A stretch of DNA of 41,601 bases, taken from assembly GCA_003427395.1 (NCBI GenBank), contig BFEA01000053.1, positions 3,978,578-4,020,178 of the forward strand. The letters run 5' to 3'. The notes under the pieces are model-generated. The model saw only the letters and a list, made by a program, of their open reading frames with translations. It was not told the origin of the DNA and made no database searches. The stretch's first letter is position 1, and every line of letters starts with the position of its first letter. Both the position numbers and the translations under genes were made by a program. This DNA is from Chara braunii. Its lineage: Eukaryota > Streptophyta > Charophyceae > Charales > Characeae. Of this stretch, positions 32,610 to 41,601 are shown piece by piece.

Positions 32610-34114
32610 TTAACTGAATCAATCCATCACTAATGAGTTACTTTCTGATTCTGATAAGGAGAGGATAGTGAGATCTTGGCCCTGAGAGACTCATCACTTT
32701 GAAACCTCAATTTGATCTCTATTATATGATTTCTCTCCAAATTGAATTGATGGTGTTGCTTGTAAATTACTAAGATATAATGATTGTAAGCTACATTTTA
32801 AAGAGAAAGTTATGTATGATCACTAGGTCGGAGGAACTTGGGAATGAGTTATTTTCGTTACCTGATCAGCGGGGTGATAGTCTGGCAGTTAGATAAGGAT
32901 ATAAGCTAGACAGTAAGTCACTAATGAGAGTCGATCTCTAGATCACAAGCCTAAGAGAAACTTTCTAGATATGGTGTAGGAGGAAGGTGTTAAGATTATG
33001 TCGGATTGTGCTGTGTCTACAGGTTTCATCACTCTTGGAGAAAATTACGGAAGAAACGGTTACTGTAAGGAACTGCAATTCTGTTATCATTGGATAACAG
33101 GTCGGTAGAACTCCGACTCAACTTCCACATGGTTTGATACCCACACCTAAGACAACACCCTGAAAAGGGAACAGATAGATATTCCCCTATATCTTAGCCT
33201 AAATTGTCCAAATCGTCTCTCGAAGGTCTTTGAAAAGGGTGAAGGGCTGGGTAACAGGAGTCAGGAGTTGGAAGAAGTATTGTTTTAAAGGTTTTGGGGG
33301 AGTGGGGGACTTGCTATGATTGGGTTAAAGGTTGACCCTTGTAGCGCATTCTGTGCTGACATTTTGTATGCATGTATGTGGTCTTCTTGCATCTGCACAG
33401 GTGTTTAGGTAGTGATCTGTCATCTGAACATTAGGGAAGTATCTGGGATATTCGAACACAGGGCACCGCAATTGTGAAAGTGAGGTTCACCACTCATTCG
33501 CTCCCCTGATGTACATATGTACTTATATATGCCTATGAACAAGTTCATACTCTGGTTTGAGCTTAGGAAGGTTATTGTTTGGATCCTGTTGAGATCTTGA
33601 GAGGGTGAGAGATTACAAAGGGGTTTGGACTTGGCATTTTTTCGTATGGTCAACGAAGGAACATAGATTCGCTATCATATTTAGCTAAGCGTGGAAGACT
33701 GTTCAGGAAGGTCAACATGATAATATAGTCGGTCCAGGGAGGTTAGCACCTCGGGGCGCGATTTTCGGGTTAGTCTCAAGGCGTTCTACCGCGCGTATGC
33801 CTACGCTACGACGATCGAGAAAATGCCACGGCTGGCCTACCTCTGCGATTGCATGTAAAAACCTCCACACGTGGGTCGGTAGCTCAGCAGGGATACGCCC
33901 ACCTAAGGAATGGTAACAGCTCTCGTAGGTGGAGGTAAGTTGTACCTCGCAGAATCTCTAACCTGTCGTAGGGATTCGCGAGAGATATAGCACGCGCGCA
34001 CGGTCGGAGTGGTGTTTCGCTACGGTGACATAAGACTCCTGCATGATATGACCGTGAGGTCCGACACAGAAATTACTTTTGCGTCTGGGTGTGGCACCTC
34101 CGTGCTCGACAGCG
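32610..34114. repeat. Right inverted-repeat arm
   Basis: Reverse-complement partner of 29881-31360. Its tRNA-like segment is at 33442-33506 on the minus strand. The end lies at CTCGACAGC (34106-34114). Confidence 0.8.
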
Positions 34115-34875
34115 TGTTCAAAGTAGTGGAGTGACGCCCAATCTCACAGAGCTGGGAGAACATTTGGACCGACTTGGGAAACACTCGTTTCTTTTACTTG
34201 GGTGGTCAATGCACATAGCCAGGAAGACTGTCCACGTTCGTTCCGCACTGTAGTGAAGTCTTGTATCCTACTTCACGCAATGCATAGGAAGTTTCACTCA
34301 AGGAGATTCATTTTCTTTTTTTATGTTCTATAAAAAATATGAACAAAAGCATATTGCCTCACTTTGGGCCTCGCCGGACAGCACAAGAAACCAAACGAAA
34401 CGACCATCGAACTCGCGGAGCTTCGCAAGCCACTGAATTATCATTTCGTTTCGTTTATGGCCTCACCACCGCATAAGACATTCGAACTGCCCCACGAGAG
34501 CGACCTTATGTGATATGGCATGCGCTAAGGTCCACCCCGGAGCATGGTCACGAGCTCTGGCATGCGCCAAGGTCCAAAATTTTGAATGTACTCCATTTGG
34601 ACGGACTTCCCAGACTCGTGGAGATTCTCAACACCTCCACCGGCCATCGAGGGGATATGCAAGTGCTCGTGAGTTGCAGGCGGGCACGAAAGGGGCACGT
34701 GCACTGCCACGTGAACTCCAACTCTCACAGCATTCGCGACTTTCTCCTGACAGGTTTTATGTGGTCACTGTGCAGTGAGATGTTCACGAAACAGAGTAGA
34801 TTTTTTTTCACTTCGTGTATCATCCGACGAACCCCTTTCTTTCTCAATTTTACATTAGTGAAAATACGGAGTTAA
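34115..34875. other. No gene; small direct duplication
   Basis: GGCATGCGC(T/C)AAGGTCCA occurs at about 34518 and 34559. A 121-residue plus-strand frame (34510-34875) crosses this duplication and has no recognisable motif. No pol III promoter motif is seen just upstream of the U6-like sequence. Confidence 0.4.
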
Positions 34876-34944
34876 GTCATTCCAGACATCTGTTAAAATT
34901 GGAACGATACAGAGAAAATTCGCATGGTCCCTGCACAAGGATAA
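34876..34944 (+). pseudogene. U6 snRNA-derived fragment
   Basis: The central part matches the universal U6 core: AAAATTGGAACGATACAGAG (34895-34914), then AAAATTCGCATGG and CCTGCACAAGGAT. The ACAGAGA box that pairs with 5' splice sites is exact. Differences from the plant-type U6 sequence include GAAGATTAGC to GAAAATTCGC and GGCCCCTGCGC to GGTCCCTGCAC. The 5' stem-loop is degenerate, and the 3' end after GGAT is replaced by unrelated AT-rich sequence, so this is a truncated pseudogene and not a working snRNA. Confidence 0.85.
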
Positions 34945-35420
34945 TTTAGTAAAAATTTGGACAACATCTCCTTTTGAGAAGTAAACTTCTCATATTTATA
35001 CCAAGTGAGATATGAATTCAAAAGACAAGACTTGAATTCTGCCAAGAAAAAAAAATAACTAACTTTTTAGATTTGTAGAAATTTCGGCAACACTTCCCTT
35101 AGATTGTTTTTTTCTTCAAAAAGTATACAAAGCTAAGTATAAATTCTAAAAATAATTATAACTTCACAAAACCAAATTTTTTTTAACTCCCCGATTTAAT
35201 AAAAAATTGGACAGCATTTCCTCTATAAACGTAGGCTTCCTTGATTCTTTCTAAATAATATGTAAAACTCATACGAAGTTCAGATTTGTGAAGATAAAAA
35301 ATTAACTAACCCCTTAGATTAATAAAACTTTGGGCAGCACTTCCCCTAACGAAAGAGTTTTTCTCAAATTTATACGAAGATATGTATGAAAAATAAACTT
35401 AACTCTGAATATCCGAAAAT
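34945..35420. repeat. AT-rich tandem repeat, ~120-bp unit, joined to U6 fragment
   Basis: Four diverged units start near 34945, 35066, 35190 and 35313 with TTTAGATT(T/A)ATAAAAATTTGG-like sequence followed by ACAGCACTTCCC. Spacing is about 121-124 bases. The first unit begins immediately where the U6 homology ends. Confidence 0.7.
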
Positions 35421-36330
35421 TGAACTAACTCTTATAGCTTCAACACATGGCGAGCATCTAAAACAACTACCTATCAGATGATAACTCATATTAATCTTAC
35501 AATCAAACAAACACGTTCAACCAAGGTAAGTCTCTCATAAAAATCCAAAGTAATTTTCATGTTAGATAGCTCATTAATCCTCCAAATGATCAAACTTTAC
35601 CCATTTTACAGACGGTATGGTGCTACACCATTTTCTTTATAAACAATGTCTAACATGCCTTAGGTTATACACGAATAAGTTGCACAACTACTTCTCTCTT
35701 CTTTAGGTATGTGACGAGACCATTCAGCTTAGAAACAATGCCTAGTCATCATGAACTGTTTCAATATCCAATGTTCATATAATTCTCTGACTTGTCTTCC
35801 AATATGGACAAGGGACTGAACCATTTTTCTTAAAAACAATGTTCATCTTGCCCAGTTTACTTCCAATGATACTCTTAACTTTATTTTTCTCCTTAGTGAT
35901 ACGTCTTAAGCGAGAGCATTCTACTTAGAAAAGTATCAAACTCTCTGTTCACGTGTTAATATAAATCAATATTTTTAATGTATACTCGTTTGTATTTAGT
36001 GTGTGACTTCAGGCTAAACCATTATGTTTAGAAACAATGCTTAGTCTTTCACCAATATTCTCCCTTAGAATAAAACAAGAGACTAAACCATTTTGGTTAA
36101 AACAATGCTCAACCTATCTCAAACTCATGCAAAAGCATGAAGTTGGACCATTTTGTCAAACTTTAGTCAGAACCTTGAAAAAGAAACAGATAGACCAAGT
36201 CATTATGCTTAAAAACAATGCTTGGCCTCACAAATCAGACTGGTAAGCCCTCAAAAATAAACACAATAACCATTCTGCTTAAAAACAATGCTTGAAAAAG
36301 AAACAGATAGACCAAGTCAGACTGCCTCCA
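35421..36330. repeat. Irregular repeats of an ACCATTNTGCTTAAAAACAATGC motif
   Basis: The motif recurs with variation at about 35629, 35719, 35820, 36018, 36083, 36202 and 36267, spaced about 65-120 bases apart. CTTGAAAAAGAAACAGATAG is exactly repeated at about 36173 and 36291. No gene. Confidence 0.6.
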
Positions 36331-38244
36331 GAACCTCGCCTAGGTTCCGACAGAGTTTCCGCAATAGGTGGGTGAACCTCCCACAAAGGCCTTCACGTGA
36401 TTTACGGGTTTTCAATCCTGTCTGCCACTTTTCTCTCTGAACCAATGAACTAGACTGAGACTGAGGAGAAACAAAAGAGAAAGGTTAACGTTTCAGGGCT
36501 GGAAGCTGGGTTTTGGTCAGTAGTTGAAGTGCGACAGTTGGGGGCAGCAAGGCGACCTCATACAGCATCAAGTCGACCATCGGGTTCTCCACAAGCAAAC
36601 GTCATGATAAAGAGCACAACGAGCGTAGTGACGAGAAACACGGTGAGTGTCAACGGCATCACTCCACTTCAGCGCCCACCGGATTTGCAAAATGAGAATG
36701 AATCTTTCGCTAAAACATGGAAAAATACATTGAGTAGTGAGTAAGGTGGACGCAAACAACTGCGTACAGGCCGCTATGGGCAAGACAAACTAATGGAACA
36801 GGAAAAGCAAACACGGAGAGATGAAGGAAACAACAGAAAATGAGAAGAAATAAACATCACAAACATGAATTCAGAAAATTAGCAGGATCAGACAAAGACG
36901 ATGAAGAAGTAAGATGAAGGAAAGAGAAAAAGAACGTAAAGCAGAACACACAGAAAGCCATGAGGCATGTACGCGTAACCACGACACTTGAAAATATATT
37001 AAAAATGCAGAATCGTGCCGAACTGGCGGAAAGCCCTACGATCGTTTCAACTACCCCGCCAGAGGTAGTATCATCAGGGGAATGTGCGTAACATGACTAC
37101 TCCTAGGAGATATATATACTCACGAAGAACCATCTACACATCTCTTTTCGACAGACCCCATCGTACTCACACAACAAAGCCTCAAGAGTAGATAAAGACG
37201 GGAACTGAGAAGGGATAACACCCAGACGCGGATGAGCGAGGCAGTGGAGGGAAAACCATCCATACCACAAGAGACCCAGAAACCGTTACATCAGAGAACG
37301 GGGCGCTGGAAATTTGGAAGTGAGGAAGAAACAGATAGGGAATAGGAAAGATCATAGTGAGGACAGTACCAAGGAGAGGAGGCAACGGGGATAGTGCAAC
37401 CATGACCAAAAAAGCCCTGAGAACCGTCATGTCAGGAAGAGTGAGGAGGTGATTAGAAGATAAATATGGAAACTGGTAGGATTAAGAAGACCCAATGGAC
37501 ACAGACGGAAGAGCATGAAGAACGCAGCGTAGGTATCGTTAGACGCCCTTCGGAGAGACAGAGGAAGTGAAGCATCCGAACCCCGAACCTGTCTTATCAG
37601 ATAGAGAGGCGGGAGTAGAAGCAAAGTTTGAAATTAGAAAAAATGAGGAGGCGGTTGAAGAAAGAGGATCAAATGTTGACAGAAGAGGGAATAGAAAGGG
37701 GAGAAAGGTCAATGAACAATGACTTCCCGCGCTGATGTAGATCAGAATGTCGAATCCACCAACGCTCGAGCAGCGAGCCTAGCATGAAGTCGTATCACGA
37801 CTTACTGCAGAGATCAATCGTAGCTGAGGAAGACTTCATATCGTTCCGTAGAGCAGGAGCGAACGAAAGTGGGAGCAGCATTGCAGTGATTCGTCCCCGT
37901 ACTAAAGAAGGAAAGTGGTGTGGACCAAGGCGCGTCGGAGCAGACACTTCCTCAGTTCGAAATGAGACGGTTAGAGAAGGTAAGTGGAGTAATAAATACT
38001 GTAGGATGCGCCATCATGATCTACACCAGAGGTACAGGTCTCTGAAACAGAGTGGTACACACCGGACCCACCCAATGAACTGATCCAACCTTGATCTCAT
38101 ACCAAAACTCGGTCCACTGGTACCAGGCCCTATCCTAATTGAGCATAGGGTGCAGGCCTCGGGAAACCGGGTGCTAAACACCCCCCCCCCTTCCCAGCGA
38201 ACTAAACAACATTACCTGTCCTTATAACCAGAGTGACTGAATTT
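36331..38244 (-). other. PLE2 3' region (putative pseudo-LTR)
   Basis: About 1.9 kb downstream of the PLE2 RT in the coding direction, without a coding frame that I recognise. It contains the hammerhead-like motif at 37034-37080. By analogy with PLE1 it should be a pseudo-LTR, but the partner copy would lie beyond the right end of the window, so neither its boundary nor its length can be fixed. A poly(C) run lies at 38180-38190. Confidence 0.5.
37034..37080 (-). ncRNA. Hammerhead ribozyme-like motif (PLE2)
   Basis: On the minus strand: CCC, core CTGATGA, then U, stem II ACTACC with GGTAGT (6 bp) around an 8-nt loop, U, GAAA, the palindrome ACGATCGT as stem III, UA cleavage site, GGG. All invariant core bases are present; stem I is only 3 bp before mismatches. 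Sequence outside the core is unlike PLE1, yet layout, loopless self-complementary stem III and the U-U base of stem II are the same. It lies on the coding strand, about 1.2 kb after the RT. Confidence 0.75.
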
Positions 38245-39660
38245 TTAGGAGTCTAAAAAGGAGAAAATTGAGACCCACTGGTTCCAGACCCTTCCCCGAT
38301 TGCGAAAAAATTTTCCCAGATAGTTAGTGAAGGAACGTAGGGGAAACTTTTTTAAACGCATCTCCCTCCTCAAAACCAGCAAGTTGAGGCCCACGCCTCT
38401 ATCTTCGGAGGAGTGGGCCAAAATCCGACTTAGGTGACCGAAAACAGCGCCTTTTTTTTGTTGCCTTTGACCATAAGAGTGAAAATCTTGAGTAGACACA
38501 AACCTAAGAGGATTGGAGGGAAAAAATAAAGTACTGATTTTTCATGGTAGCAATACATCTGACCGAAGGGGGAGAGACCGATGACGAGATTAAACAGCCC
38601 AAAAACTCCCAAATGCCCGATTTGTCATCAGTCCGGATCAAAGAAAGGGCATTCTCATAGCTCTGGATGAATGTATCATAAATAGCAAAGGCTTTATCAA
38701 TACATCGGTCAGTCTTGCGAGCAAAGGACATGAAGATCTGTACATCATCGATCAGACGAATGCCTGAAAGGAATTTGTTGTCGGAACCCAAAGACTTGAT
38801 GAAATAAAACTCATTAGACGTACAGAGGAGGCAAGCCAAAGTTGGGCTGGAACTTTTTCCCATAGGAACACCAATCGTTTGTTTCAGCATAATCGACCCA
38901 GCTTTGGTATAAGTATTTCCTAAATCAAAATTCACCAAGTTCAATAACAGAAGAAAATTAACCTTCACCCACCCCTTGCAAGGAAACTTCTTGGAGAGGG
39001 AAGAATGTCTGCCCGTCTTGCTTACAAACACGCCTTTGACACCTTTATCTCTGAAGAACTGGGATATCCATTTGACAGCTTGGATAATGGAAGAGTGCGG
39101 TAGTTTAGTAAACATTACCTTAATGTCAAATGATGCGGATAACAAAAATTCATCAGAACTTCTTCTTGCGACTTCATTGATAGCTGATATCCTTCCCTTG
39201 AGCATAAATGTCGATTTGAGGTTGAAATGTAGGTCCGAAGGGAGAGCCCATAACAGAGTGTTGATAGCTCGCCCTACTATACGACTTGATCGAACATTGG
39301 GTTCGGAATACGAAGGCGAGATAGGCCTCCACCTCGTGGTATCTTTATGTTTAGGAATGACATAGGAATATCCAATGTGTCCTTTGTTATTTCAGGCAGC
39401 AATCTTATCCAAGTGGTGGATAATAAAATTTTTCTTACATTGCGACAGAATGATTGACTCCGTCTGATCATCAATAACATACCCGGGACTATGGATGAAC
39501 AAACTTTTCATCGCGTTAGCGTAAACAACAGGGCAACAGACGTAAGTATCACCTAGGTTATGGTCAATAAGCATTCTAACAAGACTGTCCAGAGTGTGGA
39601 GCCATTCCTCATCACCACTAGATAATTGAAGGAAGGAGATATGAGGGGGAGAGTGGAAAC
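38245..39660 (-). pseudogene. PLE2 reverse transcriptase
   Basis: RT landmarks in order: YSYVIPKHKDTTRWRPISP (about 39340-39395), motif A SFDIKVMFTKLP with intact Asp (about 39125), motif B GVPMGKSSSPTLA (about 38860), motif C RLIDDVQIF (about 38745), and SGIWEFLGC. A TGA at 39392-39394 and a TAG at 39674 interrupt one continuous frame. A frameshift near 38510-38540 moves the C-terminus (TQDFHSYGQRQQKKG, matching the PLE1 RT end) to 38245-38499. Polymerase residues are intact, unlike PLE1. Diverged strongly from PLE1, so this is a separate family. Confidence 0.85.
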
Positions 39661-39673
39661 ATTCAGATATGAC

Positions 39674-40507
39674 CTAAACAGGTGGATGAAACGGTACATC
39701 GAAACACATCTTCATTAAGCTAGCTTCAATTGCGCTTCGAATATGACCAATGGAGACCGCCCTAGGAGGGATGCATATATTATTGGAATTGAGGAAAGAT
39801 GCGGGTAGATTATGGAACTCAGAAAATCGGAAAGAAATGTGACCATCGTCATTCCGAGGCAGTAAAGTCAGAGTAGAGGAAGAGCAGCTAGTATCGGAAG
39901 TCTTCGCAAAAACCTGATGGTTATGAATTATCTTACCAATGGACTTGTTACCGGTCCATACAACACCAAGCCGAGAAATGAGGAAATCCGCCAAAAGGGG
40001 AACATTAACCCGTTTCCTAATGCAAACTTTAGTAATTTCAGAAATAGAATGCTTATCGATGCAGACATCACAACGAATTTTAACAACAATCCGCGAAGTG
40101 CATCCAAATCCGACTTGCGAAGAGAGAGCAGCACCTACGATTTTTTTCAGGTAGCTAGATTTGCGACCAGAGAAAAAAACTTGAACAGTATTATACAACT
40201 TGATTAGATTACCAATTTCAAAATTCTTAAGCAGGAACCTCGTCCAAGGAATGTGCAAAAGTGAGATGAGGATACACTTTCTCCTACTTATCCCATCAAA
40301 ATGCCGACGAATGCAAGTCAGGTAAAAAACACCCCCCCTCAGTAGATCGTTTTTCAAAAATTTGAGAAAGGTTGAACGTCCATTGTGTAAGATCGTCGAC
40401 CAACCAAAAAGTCTCACGACTCTACTCCAAGCATCTAAGAAAAAGGTGGCCCCAAAACTGACAATCGAAAGATAACAGATACGACTCTCAAAACAGTCAT
40501 TCGACAA
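39674..40507 (-). pseudogene. PLE2 linker between endonuclease and RT
   Basis: 277 open residues in the RT frame, no known domain. The segment runs directly from the end of the GIY-YIG domain to the RT and probably belongs to the same protein. The join upstream is broken by a 53-base tandem duplication (40454-40557). Basic and aromatic-rich; function unknown. Confidence 0.6.
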
Positions 40508-40557
40508 AAACTGACAATCGAAAGATAACAGATACGACTCTCAAAACAGTCATTCGA
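40454..40557. repeat. 51-bp tandem duplication, 53-bp offset, frameshifting
   Basis: An identical 51-base segment starting AAAACTGACAATCGAAAG occurs at 40454-40504 and 40507-40557. The 53-base offset is not a multiple of three and lies precisely where the PLE2 frame changes from the endonuclease to the linker. Identity of the copies implies a recent event, or an assembly error. Confidence 0.9.
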
Positions 40558-41214
40558 GATCGGAATCAAAAATAATGAAGAAGGGAGGTTAGAGTTCGAA
40601 ATAGCACTGCCCGGAGAAAATGAGAAAGAGACCGGTCGTTGAAACGTCGAAGCCGATCTGTCAAAACCCCTCTTCCTAAGATACGATCTTCTCTCCCTAC
40701 GTCCTTTCCCTTTACAACCTTGTTTCCTCGGCGAAATCTGAGAGTTGAGCATGGGACACCATCGAGAGATAAAACTTTCCTCCACATTCCTGAGCTCGAT
40801 GGAGGAGGGAAATGCGATCGGGATGGCAACATAGTTGTGAGAACCTTTCTTGCCGAGCCATTTACACAGTTTGCGCTTGCGTGCCTTGTTTCTACCAGAC
40901 GGGGTTCTAGCATGCTCATTCCATCTCGCAGCAAGATTGCGAGAAGTAGACCCTTTATAGATAGCCTTGCAGAAAGGAGAAGTAAGGAGGTAGACGCAGG
41001 GACAACCAGGAGAGAAAATATCAAACACGTCGCGATAAAGGTCAATCCATAGCCCTACGAACTTGTGACACCAGGAGATTTCTCCAAGACAAGACAAACA
41101 GACAACCAAGAACCGCATGAGAGCTTCCAACTCATCCCAATCCTCCCGTCTAAGCAAAGAAACTGCCCGTATCTGGATAGCCTGATGAACGAAGGTCCAG
41201 ATACAGGCTGACAA
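40558..41214 (-). pseudogene. PLE2 GIY-YIG endonuclease
   Basis: Canonical arrangement: CVYLLTSPF then AIYKGSTSRNLAARWNEH (catalytic Arg included), a KLCKWLGKKGSHNY stretch, then RNVEESFISRWCPMLNSQ with the catalytic Glu and terminal Asn. The CPC just before the GIY motif could bind metal. A basic tail (KGKGRRERRS) follows. The segment is in frame with the upstream SAP-like part, separated by a TAA/TGA pair near 41220. The endonuclease lies N-terminal to the RT, as in PLE1. Confidence 0.85.
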
Positions 41215-41223
41215 GTCAGATCA

Positions 41224-41601
41224 TTAAGAAGGGTTATCCTCTTGAATGTCAGTTGCGATATTATCAAGCCCCTCATCTTCGGAATCGTTCTCGTAAGCAT
41301 CGCGAGCCCTAACCTCTGTCAAATCAGTGGAAGCCTGCTTCTTATTGTAATACTTAATCCTATCGGCCTTGCACAGAGATTCCAATTGATACTTAGTCTT
41401 AAACATCAGTTCCTTCTTGAGATCTTCAATATACTTCAAACGTCCGTTTCTCCCCGGTGAGGCCACCGCAGCTTTCTTACCTGGAATGACCCTATCAAAA
41501 CCCAGCGGTTCGTCTACCACTTCCCTTCTAACAGGAGATGCAGATACGGATCTTCTTCTAGCAGCATTAGCGGCCACAGAAGCGAACATATCCGCCAGTC
41601 G
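41224..41601 (-). pseudogene. PLE2 N-terminal part with SAP-like segment (runs off window)
   Basis: A 121-residue open piece; KTKYQLESLCKADRIKYYNKKQ resembles the SAP-like segment of PLE1 (QLKEICEKHGIKPARKE) and occupies the same place just before GIY-YIG. It is followed by an acidic tail (NDSEDEG). The protein probably starts beyond 41601, so whether a zinc knuckle is present is unknown. Confidence 0.6.

Larger units (their letters stand above)
29881..34114. mobile_element. Non-coding element with ~1.4-kb terminal inverted repeats
   Basis: Left arm 29881-31360, right arm 32610-34114, a central repeat array 31640-32545. The outermost matching bases are GTTGTCG on the left and CGACAGC on the right. 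Matching blocks run along nearly the entire arm in inverted order, for example ACCTGTTATCC..GATAACAG (30887-30910) against CTGTTATC..GGATAACAGGT (33083-33104). No transposase-like ORF is present, so it would be non-autonomous: a foldback-like or MULE-like element. Target-site duplications were not found, and gypsy B does not resume on the right, so the ends or the join may be rearranged. Confidence 0.75.

Noticed and set aside
33850-33920. tRNA gene suggested by GGTAGCTCAGCAGGG
   Set aside because: Only the D-arm/A-box-like part is present; no anticodon arm or GGTTCGA B-box follows at the right distance.
34876-34944. Functional U6 snRNA gene
   Set aside because: The 3' third is missing, the 5' hairpin is degenerate, and neither upstream promoter elements nor a T-run terminator in the right place are seen.
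41182-41188. CTGATGA on the plus strand in PLE2
   Set aside because: It is antisense to the PLE2 ORF and there is no GAAA with paired stems.

Overview
This is eukaryotic, transposon-dominated DNA with no intact host protein gene that I can recognise. The evidence is a chromodomain Ty3/gypsy LTR retrotransposon, two Penelope-like retroelements (PLEs), a U6-snRNA-derived fragment, long microsatellites, minisatellites and hairpin satellites. A plant or streptophyte alga (Chara-like) is my best guess; it is inference from the element types, not shown by any marker gene. The window is a draft assembly: it has N runs at 14785-14837 and 25977-26206, single n's at 24923, 27465 and 27488, and a sequencing-adapter artefact at 25114-25151.

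Layout. 1-4300: a heavily decayed, repeated-domain large ORF of unknown family on the minus strand. 4300-6680: nothing identified. 6681-8090: a tandemly duplicated ~696-bp unit carrying a purine-rich minisatellite. 8219-8641: poly(A)/hairpin/poly(T) and a long (TG)n. 8641-14530: PLE1 on the minus strand, about 5.9 kb, bounded by two ~0.9-kb direct repeats (pseudo-LTRs). It encodes a CCHC knuckle, a charged coil, a SAP-like segment, a GIY-YIG endonuclease and a reverse transcriptase. 14550-15330: microsatellites and an assembly gap. 15330-17135: a hairpin satellite. 18110-27314: gypsy element A on the minus strand, with LTRs, PBS, PPT, and decayed gag, protease, RT, RNase H, integrase and chromodomain. 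27353-29320: the 3' half of a second gypsy copy (B), which shares the middle LTR with A. 29325-34114: a non-coding element with ~1.4-kb terminal inverted repeats and a central array of hairpin-forming ~60-bp repeats. 34876-36330: a U6-like fragment leading into AT-rich tandem repeats. 36331-41601: PLE2 on the minus strand, with the order SAP-like, GIY-YIG, RT, and its 5' end outside the window.

Most notable. Both PLEs have the endonuclease upstream of the RT, the reverse of canonical Penelope elements. Each carries, on its coding strand and downstream of its RT, a sequence that folds as a minimal hammerhead ribozyme: 8853-8896 and 13824-13867 in the PLE1 repeats, 37034-37080 in PLE2. All three have a self-complementary, loopless stem III, which suggests they act as dimers, and the same unusual U-U pair at the base of stem II. 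The ~60-bp hairpin array at 31640-32545 shows paired substitutions in its stem arms.
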